A DNA stretch of 64,000 nt, from positions 434,001-498,000 of the forward strand of contig NZ_CP146284.1 in assembly GCF_023744375.2 (NCBI RefSeq). The letters run 5' to 3'. This DNA comes from Parabacteroides sp. AD58. GTDB lineage: Bacteria > Bacteroidota > Bacteroidia > Bacteroidales > Tannerellaceae. A program made the position numbers and the translations under genes. Position 1 is the first letter of the stretch, and each line of letters opens with the position of its first letter. Below the pieces are notes generated by a model. The model did no database searches and was not told the origin of the DNA. It was given only the letters and a program-made list of their open reading frames with translations. Of the stretch, positions 1 to 8,392 are shown piece by piece.

Positions 1-1
1 T

Positions 2-451
2 TGGATGTGTGCATTGGCACTGACGGCGTGTGAAGCCAGCAGAGAAAGCGTAGTAAACCAACAGAAGGCGGATTGGGGGCAACAGTCTTTCCGCGAGACC
101 TTGCAAACGCAGGTCGTCCCGATGAGCGAGGCGAATCTGGCAATCCCGGTAGCCGAATTGAACGACTTGCCACCCACAGCCGCCTTTCACCAGAGCAGCG
201 GACAAGCGCATGTTTCGGTCCGGCTGGTGCACGACACCCTGTTTGTCGAATCCCGTTGCGACAGCCTGATGCAATTGGTGTATCAGTACGAGAACCAGAT
301 CAACCAATGGCAGCAGGAACGCCAAAATCAGGTTGTGCACCAAGAGCGGGATGTCGGTTGGAAAGGGCCGATAATTGGAATCATCTTCATGATCGGGCTT
401 CTCATATTGCTTGGTTGGATTTGGATAAAAAACAAGTCACCAGGCAGGTGA
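2..451 (+). CDS. Lipoprotein with C-terminal membrane anchor (5' end outside window); spanin-like architecture
   Basis: The frame is open to the window edge, so the true start may lie upstream. The visible N-terminus contains a lipobox-like LALTAC ending in Cys, the signature of a lipid-anchored exported protein. About 115 mostly polar residues follow, with a coiled-coil-like stretch (LMQLVYQYENQINQWQQERQ). A strongly hydrophobic segment (IIGIIFMIGLLILLGWIWI) then precedes a short basic tail. A lipid anchor at one end and a membrane helix at the other is the layout of single-protein phage spanins (T1 gp11 type), but no sequence homology is claimed. A DUF4248 gene, a small membrane protein and an M15 peptidase follow on the same strand, a set common in Bacteroidales phage-derived islands. 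Function is not established. Confidence 0.55.
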   Translation, partial: WMCALALTACEASRESVVNQQKADWGQQSFRETLQTQVVPMSEANLAIPVAELNDLPPTAAFHQSSGQAHVSVRLVHDTLFVESRCDSLMQLVYQYENQINQWQQERQNQVVHQERDVGWKGPIIGIIFMIGLLILLGWIWIKNKSPGR

Positions 452-471
452 TCTATCAGAAAAATTGTTTA

Positions 472-705
472 ATGAATAAAGATTATGTTGTGTATATGAA
501 AACACAAGCACTATGCACAAAAGAATTAGCTACGATGTACTTTGCGAACTGTTCGCCAAGGTCAGCCACAACGCAGCTAAGGCGTTGGATCAGACGAAAT
601 GAACCCCTGAAAAACGAATTAACCGAAACCGGATACAAAGAAGGGCAACGGGTGTTCACCCCGCGCCAGGTAGAATTAGTTTTTCGTTATTTTGGGGAAC
701 CGTAA
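472..705 (+). CDS. DUF4248 domain-containing small protein
   Basis: A 77-residue protein; an alternative ATG at 496 gives 69 residues. It matches the DUF4248 pattern as I know it from Bacteroidales: an N-terminal segment on choosing or ordering a cell-surface or DNA-associated site (TKELATMYFANCSP), a central ALRRWI-like segment (TTQLRRWIRRNEPL), and a C-terminal FTPRQVELVFRYFGEP ending. The fold resembles small helix-turn-helix modules, so DNA binding is plausible but unproven. It lies 20 bases after the upstream lipoprotein gene on the same strand and is usually found next to HU-like proteins and peptidoglycan hydrolases in phage-derived islands. The function of the family is unknown. Confidence 0.7.
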   Translation: MNKDYVVYMKTQALCTKELATMYFANCSPRSATTQLRRWIRRNEPLKNELTETGYKEGQRVFTPRQVELVFRYFGEP

Positions 706-707
706 AT

Positions 708-1342
708 CAATTGACAATTGACAATTGAGAATTGACAATTAATTTGGCACAGAATTCACGGATAACACGGAAATTATAATTATCCGTTGAGTTTGGAAAA
801 TGACTGTAGAGGCGCAAAACAATTGAGAGTTGAAAATTGAAAATGGAAAATGACTGTAGAGGCGTAGCGCTGCTGCGCCTCAAACCGGAATTTCGTAATA
901 AAATGGCAATCAATAAAATAACAAACAATTTTATGATGTTTTTCGCCATTTTATCCCATGGCATTGGGCTGAGGCGCAGCAACGCTACGCCTCTACAGTC
1001 GCAAGGTCGGTTTTTATGGATAAAATTGTCCATATTCTATAATTTTCAATTATCCATCATCAATTATCAATTGGACCGACCGGCCTCATCTCAATAGAAG
1101 AAGGACCGGCCTAACGGAGGAGGCGTGAAGCGGCTGACCGAGCGGAGCGTCAAAAAATCTCGGCTGTTTGAGCCGAAGGCGAGTTTTCCGAGATTTTAGC
1201 GCAGCGACCGAAGCCGTAGCCTCCGCAGTGTGAGCCTTGACTTCTTTGGTTCTTTCTGGGTCAAGCCAGAAAGAACATACGCGTTGCATCAAGGCAAAAG
1301 TACATACACGGTTTGGGATCAAGCCAGAAAGAACATACACGA
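708..1342. repeat. Composite intergenic repeat, copy A
   Basis: No gene is supported in this 660-base gap. It contains, in order: AATTGACAATTGAGAATTG-type short direct repeats (708-745); a broken repeat end (801-814); a 31-base inverted repeat with one mismatch (arms 852-882 and 970-1000, arm sequence beginning GACTGTAGAGGCGTAGCG) around an 87-base core; a block starting CGCAAGGTCGG; a GGCCTCATCTCAATAGAAGA block; a divergent core of about 120 bases; and a tail with a 10-bp hairpin (TTCTTTCTGG, loop, CCAGAAAGAA). Copy B repeats the same order at 1546-2140 with near-identical edges but different cores. The short ORFs here are translations of the repeat. Confidence 0.85.
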
Positions 1343-1367
1343 ATAAATCAAAAAAAGAAAAAACGAT

Positions 1368-1559
1368 ATGAAACTACAATTAATCATTGCCACCCTGCTG
1401 TGCCTGTCCGGAATAACCCTGTTATTCTTAGGCTTTTGGATTCCGCCACAAGGAGAAATTGATCCATCGGTATTAGTTGCCTTTGGCGAGACATCCACCT
1501 TTGCAGGCGCTTTATTCGGGGTGGACTATAGATATAAGCGCAAGTCAATTGAAAATTGA
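1368..1559 (+). CDS. Small membrane protein, holin-sized
   Basis: 63 residues. A hydrophobic N-terminal helix (residues about 3-25, LIIATLLCLSGITLLFLGFW) is followed by a second, weaker apolar segment (VLVAFGETSTFAGALFG, about 36-52) and a basic tail. The start ATG follows an A-rich stretch (AAAAAAGAAAAAACGAT). The last codons and the stop lie inside the AATTGAAAATTGA repeat, so copy B of the composite repeat supplies the gene's end. The gene sits between the two repeat copies and upstream of an M15 peptidase. Its size, two apolar segments and neighbour suggest a holin or endolysin partner, but that is inferred from context. I know similar short proteins only as uncharacterised Bacteroidales membrane proteins. 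Confidence 0.6.
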   Translation: MKLQLIIATLLCLSGITLLFLGFWIPPQGEIDPSVLVAFGETSTFAGALFGVDYRYKRKSIEN

Positions 1560-2140
1560 AAATGGAGAATTGACAATTAATTAGGCACGGACTTCATCAA
1601 TTGAAAATTGAGAATTGAAAATTGAAAATGACAGTAGAGGCGTAGCGCTGCTGCGCCTCATACCAAACGCCACAGGAAAAAACAGGCGAAAAACATAATA
1701 ATATTATTCGTTATTATATTGATCGCCATTCGGTTGTGCAATGCCGTTTTGAGGCGCAGCAACGCTACGCCTCTACCGTCGCAAGGTCGGTTTTATGGAT
1801 AAAATTGTCCATATCCTATAATTTTCAATTCTCAATCGTCAATTATCAATTTGACCGACCGGCCTCATCTCAATAGAAGAAGGATCGGCCTCGTTCTGGT
1901 GAGCGTTAAGCGAAGGAACGAAGTGGAGCGGCCGGAGCGTCGCTGTTTGAGCCGAAGGCGAGTTTGCGGCGCGCACAGCAAAACGAAGTGACGGAGTAGC
2001 TCAGCAGACGCAGCCTTGACTTCTTTGGTTCTTTCTGGGTCAAGCCAGAAAGAACATACGCGTTGCATCAAGGCAAAAGTACGTACATGGTTTGGGTCAA
2101 GCCAGAAAGAACATACACGTTAACATCAAGGCAAAAGTAC
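1546..2140. repeat. Composite intergenic repeat, copy B
   Basis: Second copy of the repeat at 708-1342. Inverted-repeat arms are at 1630-1660 and 1750-1780, again around a core of about 89 bases, but that core does not resemble the core of copy A. The block after the arms (CGCAAGGTCGGTTTTATGGA, then GGCCTCATCTCAATAGAAGA) and the tail with the TTCTTTCTGG/CCAGAAAGAA hairpin are nearly identical to copy A, while the stretch at about 1890-2010 differs. No gene is supported here. The ATCAAGGCAAAAGTAC end is iterated at 2067-2082 and 2126-2140, just before the M15 peptidase gene. Confidence 0.85.
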
Positions 2141-2181
2141 AATACGATCTTGAAAATAAGAAATCAAACATTTATACCCAT

Positions 2182-2583
2182 ATGAAACTATCCCCAAATT
2201 TTACGTTGGACGAATTTACCCATAGCCAAATGGCTATTGAATGGGGAATATTGAATGAACCCGACGCCGAACAGCGCGAAGCCATCGGGCAGTTAGTAGA
2301 TCATTTGTTGCAGCCACTCCGGGAACGAATAGGCGAAGCCATTGCCATAACCAGTGGTTTTCGGAATCAGGAAGTAAACCGCCTGGTGGGCGGCGTTCCT
2401 ACAAGCCAACATACAAAAGGCGAGGCCGCCGATTGTTACTGTGCTTCCGGTCCGGAACAGTTGTTGCAAGTCTTGCTTGAGAGCGGTCTGCCATTCGATC
2501 AGGCCATTGTCTATCGGCGGAAACGCTTTCTGCATCTTTCGTATCGGCAAGGACGGTGCCGGAAGATGGTGTTGTATAAATAG
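2182..2583 (+). CDS. M15 family peptidase (D-Ala-D-Ala carboxypeptidase-like, endolysin candidate)
   Basis: 133 residues from ATG 2182 (KLSPNFTLDEFTHSQ). This start is preferred to 2092 because the upstream residues belong to the repeat. It shows the peptidase M15A pattern: LSPNFTLDEFTHS at the N-terminus, TSGFRNQEVN at about 80, the zinc site region SQHTKGEAADC (His and Asp ligands) at about 95, and HLSYR near the C-terminus (third ligand). Members cut D-Ala-D-Ala or L-Ala-D-Glu bonds in peptidoglycan. It has no signal peptide, as expected of a phage endolysin needing a holin, and a holin-sized membrane protein lies upstream. In Bacteroidales this type of gene marks phage-derived islands. 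Confidence 0.85.
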   Translation: MKLSPNFTLDEFTHSQMAIEWGILNEPDAEQREAIGQLVDHLLQPLRERIGEAIAITSGFRNQEVNRLVGGVPTSQHTKGEAADCYCASGPEQLLQVLLESGLPFDQAIVYRRKRFLHLSYRQGRCRKMVLYK

Positions 2584-2596
2584 GGATGAGGGAGTT

Positions 2597-2640
2597 TATA
2601 ACAAAGCCCCGGCTTACACACAAGCCGGGGCTTTGTTATA
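2597..2640. terminator. Strong bidirectional terminator
   Basis: A perfect 19-bp inverted repeat with arms 2597-2615 and 2622-2640 and a 6-base ACACAC loop. The GC-rich core (AGCCCCGGCTT) has A/T-rich outer ends. It lies between the convergent M15 peptidase gene (+) and the aminopeptidase gene (-) and can serve both strands. Confidence 0.9.
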
Positions 2641-2679
2641 AAAAAGAAGGTGTGCTTTTGGGCACACCCTCTTTGGCTA

Positions 2680-4056
2680 TTAGCAATGTTCTTTCTCTAC
2701 ATCTTCGGCGTGCAATGGGATCTTCTTGCCCAGCAGACGAGCGCCGTTTTCTGTGATCAGATAATCTTCTTCGTTGCGGATACCGCTGAAGTCCTTGTAG
2801 GTTTCCAGCTTGTCGTAGTTGAGGAACTCGGTGAATTTATTCTCACTTCTCCAGAGATCGATCAGTTCAGGAATGAAATAAATACCCGGTTCGATGGTCA
2901 GGACGAAGCCCGGCTCCAGTTCGCGGCCCAGGCGCAGTGATTTACGTCCGAACTGTGTACTCTTCGGCTGTCCGTTGTAGCCAACGTAGACTTCACCCAG
3001 GTTTTCCATATCGTGTACGTCGAGTCCCATCATGTGGCCCAATCCGCAAGGCATAAACATGGCGTGGGCACCGGCTTTAACAGCTTCCATCGGGTCGCCT
3101 TTGGCAAAGCCCAGGCTCTTCATGCCTTCCATAATTACAGCACACGATTTTTCATAGACATCGACAAACTTGATACCCGGACGCAGAGCGGCAACGGCTG
3201 CTTCGTGGGCAGCTACCTGGATGTCGTAAACATCGCGTTGGCGCTGGCTGAATTTCTTGTCGGCCGGAATGGTCGACGACATGTCGCCGGCATATCCCAT
3301 CTCTGTTTCAGCACCGGCATCCAGCAGCAGCATGTCGCCCGGTTTGATCAGATGACTGTGGTCATGGTTGTGCAGTGTCTGACCGTTGACGGTAGCGATC
3401 GTTGGGAACGACAGTTCGTAATTGTGCTTGTAGGCTGTCTCAGCAACAACGGCAGCCACATCACTTTCCCGGATGCCCGGACGGACGGTACGCATGGCAG
3501 CCAGGTGCATATCGGCAGTTACCACGCAGGCCTTTTCGATTTCGGCTATTTCTTCCGCGCTCTTGTAATTACGCTGGTTGACTACGCCCAGGATGAACGG
3601 AACAGACGGCTGTTCTGCTCCCGGCATGACGCCCAACCAGGCAAACAGCTTCAGCTGATGTTCAGCCCGGTAAGTCGGCAGGTAGTGGATCTGCTGTCCT
3701 TTCTGTTGCGCGTTCTTCAGATACGCTTCGATTTCCTTAAACGGACGGACTTCCTTGATACCGGCAGCCTCGCTCTTTTCTTTCAGCGTCGGTTGAATAC
3801 CCATCCAGACGATGGCATCGATGGTCAGCTCATCACCAAAGATGATTTCGCGGTCATTATCAATATCAATGATAGCAGAAAGCCCTGCATACGGAAGTCC
3901 GAAGAAATAAAGGAAAGTAGAATCCTGGCGGAAGTGGTACGTGTTGTCTGCATAATTCATACCTGATTCGTCGTTACCCAGGAAAAGCAACAGACCGGAA
4001 CCGATGGTCTGTTTCAGTTTAGCTCGGCGAGCTATATACGTGTCTTTACTAAACAT
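2680..4056 (-). CDS. pepP: Xaa-Pro aminopeptidase (M24B)
   Basis: 458 residues from ATG 4056 (MFSKDTYIARR). The open frame extends further upstream but overlaps the preceding gene, and a promoter element lies directly before this ATG. An N-terminal creatinase-like domain (about 1-170) is followed by the pita-bread catalytic domain. The five metal ligands can be placed: D246 and D258 (LLDAGAETEMGYAGD), H341 (GLGHMMGLDVHD), E389 (IEPGIY) and E436 (TENG). The enzyme removes N-terminal residues that precede proline and uses two Mn/Co ions. It is the last gene of a minus-strand run with the transglycosylase and the rRNA methylase, 71 bases after the former, and has its own promoter. Confidence 0.95.
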   Translation of the reverse strand: MFSKDTYIARRAKLKQTIGSGLLLFLGNDESGMNYADNTYHFRQDSTFLYFFGLPYAGLSAIIDIDNDREIIFGDELTIDAIVWMGIQPTLKEKSEAAGIKEVRPFKEIEAYLKNAQQKGQQIHYLPTYRAEHQLKLFAWLGVMPGAEQPSVPFILGVVNQRNYKSAEEIAEIEKACVVTADMHLAAMRTVRPGIRESDVAAVVAETAYKHNYELSFPTIATVNGQTLHNHDHSHLIKPGDMLLLDAGAETEMGYAGDMSSTIPADKKFSQRQRDVYDIQVAAHEAAVAALRPGIKFVDVYEKSCAVIMEGMKSLGFAKGDPMEAVKAGAHAMFMPCGLGHMMGLDVHDMENLGEVYVGYNGQPKSTQFGRKSLRLGRELEPGFVLTIEPGIYFIPELIDLWRSENKFTEFLNYDKLETYKDFSGIRNEEDYLITENGARLLGKKIPLHAEDVEKEHC

Positions 4057-4086
4057 AGCAATATGATTTTTTTGATTTAACAGAAC

Positions 4087-4094
4087 CAAAGGTA
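4087..4094 (-). promoter_or_regulatory. Bacteroidetes -7 element of pepP
   Basis: TACCTTTG on the minus strand, 31 bases upstream of the pepP ATG, fits the TAnnTTTG consensus. It supports independent transcription of pepP and the choice of the 4056 start. Confidence 0.6.
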
Positions 4095-4127
4095 GGAATA
4101 TTTTCAGAATATGTGTGTTAAGTAATA

Positions 4128-5519
4128 TTATTTCGCTTTTTTCTGATAATATTCGTAGCGTTTCATGATTTCGCTGACATAAGCGAATGTTTCTGAGCCG
4201 CGCAGATAACCGTGTTTGCATACCGGGTCGTTATAATATTCCGGATCATTCTTCAGGCGGATGAATTCGGCCACGTTCTTGTCCCACACCAGCGGGTCTT
4301 TCCCGTACTTCTCTGCCAGTTTCTGGGCATCATAGACGTGCCCGATTCCGGCATTGTAGGCAGCCAGTGTGAATTTGATCTTCTCTTCCGGGTCTGTGAT
4401 TTCACTGAATCCCTGGCGGAAACGGCGCAGGCATTCAACGCCTGTCCGGATACCGGCATCCGGGTCTTTCAGTTCGTGTGGAGATACACCTAAGCGGCGG
4501 GCCGTATTCGGCATGATGCCCATCAGTCCTTCGGCTCCTGCCCAGGAAACGACATGCGGATTGAACTTAGACTCCTGATAAGAGATGGAAGCCAGCAGGC
4601 GCCAGTCCCAGCCCAATACTTCGGCATGCTTCTTGAAGAGGTTGTCGTAGGGCGAAATATGTCCGTTCTTAACTTCCGGAATATCGAAACCTTCCGACAC
4701 CTTGCTCAGTTCGAAATAGCGTTTGGTGATGGTTCGGAAAGACTGGTTCCGCTTGGTATCGGTGGCCCACTGGTTGATAGCAGCAGCCAGTAAGGGAGCA
4801 TCTTTCCGCACGGCCCACGACGAGCGCTGCGGAAAACTGATCTTTAGCTGGATGTTGATATTCCAGTAGTACGTCTTGTTCAGCCGGGCCATGTTATCAT
4901 CACTAACGGTATAGGGAATTTCTCCGTTGGAAACCATGCTGATCAGGTCTTCGTTGGACAACGAATCTTTTTCGAGGGAGATAATTTCCAGTCCTCCGCC
5001 TAATTCCTCGTTGAGGTTGTTCAGCCGTTCTTCGTATTTGGAGTTTTTCTGTACGTAAATCTTTTTCCCAATCAGTTCGGTGACATCCTTCAGGATCGTA
5101 TCTCCTTTGTTGGCCCGTTGGACAATCACCTGGCTGGTCTGCTGTTCGTGTCCGCAGAACAGCACTTCCTGCTTGCTTTGGTTGCTGATAAAGACCGGGT
5201 AGGCGATTACATCTGCTTCGCCGGCATGCAGCATGGAAACCAGCTGAGCCGTGCTTTGGGCAATCTTGATTTCCAGCTCCAGTCCCTGCGACTGGGCGAA
5301 GTCTTCAATCAGGTCGTATTCGTATCCCATCGGCTGCATCTTGTACTGGAAATACGAAGTAGAGCTGTATAAGGTGACCGCCGTCAGCTTTCCTTTTTCT
5401 TTCAGCTGCGGCAAGTCGGCCGCAGGCGTGCATTCCTCTTCCTCCTGTTGCTTCCCGTTGCTGTGACAACCGGATAGCAGCAGTAGTAATGTGAAGAAGA
5501 GGAAGCAGAGTCTGGGCAT
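4128..5519 (-). CDS. mltF: MltF-like membrane-bound lytic transglycosylase
   Basis: 463 residues. A lipoprotein signal peptide (hydrophobic LFFTLLLLLSGC, lipid-anchored Cys at 18) is followed by a periplasmic solute-binding (SBP_bac_3) domain at about 40-270 and a soluble lytic transglycosylase domain at about 290-440. The catalytic Glu lies in SYQESKFNP, followed by GLMGIMPNTARRLG and LAAYNAGIGHV, standard SLT motifs. This order matches E. coli MltF, which cleaves peptidoglycan glycan strands to 1,6-anhydro-muropeptides. The gene starts 3 bases after the rRNA methylase stop, so the two are almost certainly co-transcribed. Confidence 0.92.
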   Translation of the reverse strand: MPRLCFLFFTLLLLLSGCHSNGKQQEEEECTPAADLPQLKEKGKLTAVTLYSSTSYFQYKMQPMGYEYDLIEDFAQSQGLELEIKIAQSTAQLVSMLHAGEADVIAYPVFISNQSKQEVLFCGHEQQTSQVIVQRANKGDTILKDVTELIGKKIYVQKNSKYEERLNNLNEELGGGLEIISLEKDSLSNEDLISMVSNGEIPYTVSDDNMARLNKTYYWNINIQLKISFPQRSSWAVRKDAPLLAAAINQWATDTKRNQSFRTITKRYFELSKVSEGFDIPEVKNGHISPYDNLFKKHAEVLGWDWRLLASISYQESKFNPHVVSWAGAEGLMGIMPNTARRLGVSPHELKDPDAGIRTGVECLRRFRQGFSEITDPEEKIKFTLAAYNAGIGHVYDAQKLAEKYGKDPLVWDKNVAEFIRLKNDPEYYNDPVCKHGYLRGSETFAYVSEIMKRYEYYQKKAK

Positions 5520-5522
5520 GAT

Positions 5523-6953
5523 TTATGCTTGGTTTGTTTCAGTTCTTAATTCCAGCAAGACCACATTTTCCACGTGGTGAGTATGTGGGAACATATCTAC
5601 CGGCTGTACTTTCTTCACGGCATACGCTCCGTCGAGGAGACTTAAATCGCGTGCCTGAGTTGCCGGATTACAGCTGACATAAACAATCCGTTGCGGACGG
5701 GCAAACAGGATTGTCTTGATCACATCGTCGTGCATGCCGGCACGTGGCGGATCGGTGATGATGACATCCGGACGTCCGTGTTCGTTGATGAAGTCTTGTG
5801 TCAGGATATCTTTCATGTCGCCAGCGTAGAACAGCGTATTCTCAATGTGGTTGAAGGCAGAGTTGACTTTGGCATCTTCGATGGCTTCAGGCACGTATTC
5901 GATACCGATCACTTTGCGGGCCTGGCGAGAAACGAAGTTGGCGATGGTACCGGTTCCGGTATAAAGGTCGTACACCAGTTCATTCCCCGTCAGTTGGGCG
6001 AACGAGCGGGCTACCTTGTATAAGTTGTAAGCCTGAGCACTGTTTGTCTGGTAGAAAGATTTCGGTCCCACTTTGAACTTCAGTCCTTCCATCTCTTCGA
6101 TGATATGATCTTTCCCTTTATAAACAAGGATTTCCTGGTCGGTGATGGTATCGTTGCATTTCTCGTTGATCACGTATTGAAGTGAAGTGATTTCAGGGAA
6201 TTGCTCAGCCACGTAGGAAAGCAGCGCTTCACGGCGTTCCTTATCTTCGTGGAAGAAGACAATTACCACCATCAAGTCGCCGGTCGAAGCCGTCCGGATC
6301 ATCAGCGTACGGATGAAGCCTTCCTGGTTGCGCAGGTCGAAGAAAGGATAACCCTCGTGCGTCAGGCAGTAATCTTTAATCGCCAGGCGGATGCGGTTGG
6401 AAATATCGTCCTGCAACCAGCATTTGTGAATATCCAGTACCTTATCGAACATTCCCGGAATATGGAAACCGACACCGTTCATGCAGTCGAACGATTCGCC
6501 GGACTGCACCTGCTCTTCCGTCAGCCATTTCTTGTTAGAAAAGGTAAACTCCAGTTTGTTACGATAAAACTGCGTATGTTCAGAGCCTAAGATAGGCAGG
6601 ACTTCTTCCATTTGGATTTTACCGATGCGGGTCAGGTTGTCGATGACTTGTTTCTGTTTGTAGCGTAGTTGCGCTTCGTAGGGCAGATGCTGCCATTTGC
6701 ATCCGCCGCAGACACCGAAATGTTCGCAGAAAGGTACAGCACGTTCCTCCGCATATTTGTGAAACGCAATAGCTTTCCCTTCGGCATAGCTGTGCTTTTT
6801 GCGTGTTAACTGGATATCAACTATATCACCAGGAGCGACATAAGGAACAAATACCACCATGTCGTTTACCCGAGCCAGCGCCTTTCCTTCGGCGGCCACA
6901 TCTGTAATGGTTACCCCTTCCAAGACGGGTAACGGTTTTCTTTTTCGTGCCAA
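5523..6953 (-). CDS. rlmD: 23S rRNA (uracil-5-)-methyltransferase, RlmD/TrmA family
   Basis: 476 residues. An N-terminal TRAM domain (about 8-68, VTITDVAAEGKALARVND) is followed by Fe-S cluster cysteines (CEHFGVCGGCKWQHL at about 75-90) and a SAM-dependent methyltransferase domain. DLYTGTGTI is the SAM loop, ITDPPRAG holds the catalytic-region Asp-Pro-Pro, and VSCNPATQARDL contains the nucleophilic Cys. The enzyme makes 5-methyluridine in RNA, most often 23S rRNA. Which uridine is modified (RlmD, RlmCD or TrmA-like) cannot be decided from the sequence. It is first in the minus-strand run with mltF and pepP. Confidence 0.92.
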   Translation of the reverse strand: MARKRKPLPVLEGVTITDVAAEGKALARVNDMVVFVPYVAPGDIVDIQLTRKKHSYAEGKAIAFHKYAEERAVPFCEHFGVCGGCKWQHLPYEAQLRYKQKQVIDNLTRIGKIQMEEVLPILGSEHTQFYRNKLEFTFSNKKWLTEEQVQSGESFDCMNGVGFHIPGMFDKVLDIHKCWLQDDISNRIRLAIKDYCLTHEGYPFFDLRNQEGFIRTLMIRTASTGDLMVVIVFFHEDKERREALLSYVAEQFPEITSLQYVINEKCNDTITDQEILVYKGKDHIIEEMEGLKFKVGPKSFYQTNSAQAYNLYKVARSFAQLTGNELVYDLYTGTGTIANFVSRQARKVIGIEYVPEAIEDAKVNSAFNHIENTLFYAGDMKDILTQDFINEHGRPDVIITDPPRAGMHDDVIKTILFARPQRIVYVSCNPATQARDLSLLDGAYAVKKVQPVDMFPHTHHVENVVLLELRTETNQA

Positions 6954-6983
6954 AATATGAATGGATTAAAAATTTTCTGGTTG

Positions 6984-6991
6984 CAAATGTA
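6984..6991 (-). promoter_or_regulatory. Bacteroidetes -7 element upstream of the rRNA methylase gene
   Basis: TACATTTG followed by C on the minus strand, 31 bases before the ATG of the methyltransferase gene. It probably drives the rlmD-mltF transcription unit. Confidence 0.6.
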
Positions 6992-7201
6992 CGGAATTTG
7001 CCGGAATAAGCGAATGAAAAGCCTATGTTTCGTCTTTTTACCTCCGTTTTACACCTTCCGGGCTGCTGATTATACAATATTTCTCGGCTGATATTCTATT
7101 CGTTTCATAAAAAAACAGTAAATTCACGCCGGAAAACGAAATGGGTTCGCAGGGTCCTCAATTCTGTACTCTGCATGATATATTTACAAACTGATAATTT
7201 A

Positions 7202-8392
7202 ATGTCAAAAGTTTTAATTATTGGTGCCGGAGGTGTAGGTACCGTTGTTGCGCATAAGGTCGCAAAAAATGAGATCTTTACCGATATTATGTTGGCCAGC
7301 CGTACAAAGTCAAAATGTGATCAGATTGCGGCTGCTGTAGGCGGTAACCGTATCCAGACGGCTCAGGTGGATGCGGATCGTGTAGAAGAACTGGTAGCAC
7401 TGATGCGGTCATTCCAGCCTGACATTGTGATTAATGTAGCTTTGCCTTATCAGGACCTGACCATCATGGATGCTTGTCTGGAATGTGGTGTGAATTATCT
7501 GGATACAGCTAATTACGAACCGAAGGATGAAGCTCATTTTGAATATAGCTGGCAGTGGGCTTATCAGGACCGTTTTAAGGAAAAGGGTTTGACCGCTATT
7601 TTGGGCTGTGGCTTTGACCCGGGTGTTTCGGCTATCTTTACAGCTTATGCTGCCAAACATCATTTCGATGAAATCCAGTATCTGGATATTGTCGACTGTA
7701 ATGCCGGTAATCATGGTAAGGCATTTGCCACGAACTTCAATCCGGAAATCAATATTCGTGAGATTACTCAGAACGGCCGTTATTATGAAAATGGCCAGTG
7801 GATCAAGACCGGTCCGTTGGAAATCCATAATTCACTGACATATCCGAATATCGGAAAGCGTGATTCTTATCTGTTGTATCATGAAGAGTTGGAATCACTG
7901 GTGAAGAATTTCCCGACAATCAAACGTGCCCGTTTCTGGATGACATTCGGTCAGGAATACTTGACACACCTGCGTGTAATCCAGGATATCGGTATGGCCC
8001 GTATTGATGAAGTTGAATACAATGGTATGAAGATCGTTCCGTTGCAGTTCTTGAAAGCCGTATTGCCCGATCCGAAATCATTAGGAGCTAATTATCATGG
8101 TCAGACTTCTATTGGTTGCCGTATCCGCGGTATCAAAGACGGAAAAGAAAGAACGTACTACATTTATAATAACTGCGATCATGAACAAGCCTATAAGGAA
8201 ACCGGTACACAGGCTGTCAGCTATACAACGGGTGTTCCTGCTGCCTTGGGTGCTGCCATGTTTGCCCGCGGTTTGTGGAAAGGCGCAGGAGTATATAATG
8301 TAGAGCAGTTTGATCCGGATCCATTCTTGGCTGAACTGGGAGAACAAGGATTGCCTTGGGTTGAAAAGTTTGATATTGACCTGGAGGTATGA
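7202..8392 (+). CDS. Carboxynorspermidine/carboxyspermidine dehydrogenase (saccharopine dehydrogenase family)
   Basis: 396 residues from ATG 7202 (MSKVLIIGAGGVGTVVAHK); the nine residues before it are an in-frame extension without support. A Rossmann NAD(P)H loop (GAGGVGTV) lies at the N-terminus, followed by the saccharopine-dehydrogenase-like body (NVALPYQDL, CGVNYLDTANYE, LGCGFDPGVSAIF). The family condenses aspartate semialdehyde with diaminopropane or putrescine to carboxynorspermidine or carboxyspermidine. The stop overlaps the next start (ATGA at 8389-8392), coupling it to the matching decarboxylase and making the polyamine assignment firm. Confidence 0.93.
   Translation: MSKVLIIGAGGVGTVVAHKVAKNEIFTDIMLASRTKSKCDQIAAAVGGNRIQTAQVDADRVEELVALMRSFQPDIVINVALPYQDLTIMDACLECGVNYLDTANYEPKDEAHFEYSWQWAYQDRFKEKGLTAILGCGFDPGVSAIFTAYAAKHHFDEIQYLDIVDCNAGNHGKAFATNFNPEINIREITQNGRYYENGQWIKTGPLEIHNSLTYPNIGKRDSYLLYHEELESLVKNFPTIKRARFWMTFGQEYLTHLRVIQDIGMARIDEVEYNGMKIVPLQFLKAVLPDPKSLGANYHGQTSIGCRIRGIKDGKERTYYIYNNCDHEQAYKETGTQAVSYTTGVPAALGAAMFARGLWKGAGVYNVEQFDPDPFLAELGEQGLPWVEKFDIDLEV

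Noticed and set aside
1086..1340. Minus-strand frames in both composite repeats (for example 1086-1340 and 1865-2071)
   Set aside because: The same short sequence recurs in both copies because the DNA is repeated; no coding signal.
3013..3966. 317-codon plus-strand frame inside pepP
   Set aside because: Shadow of a well-supported aminopeptidase gene on the other strand.
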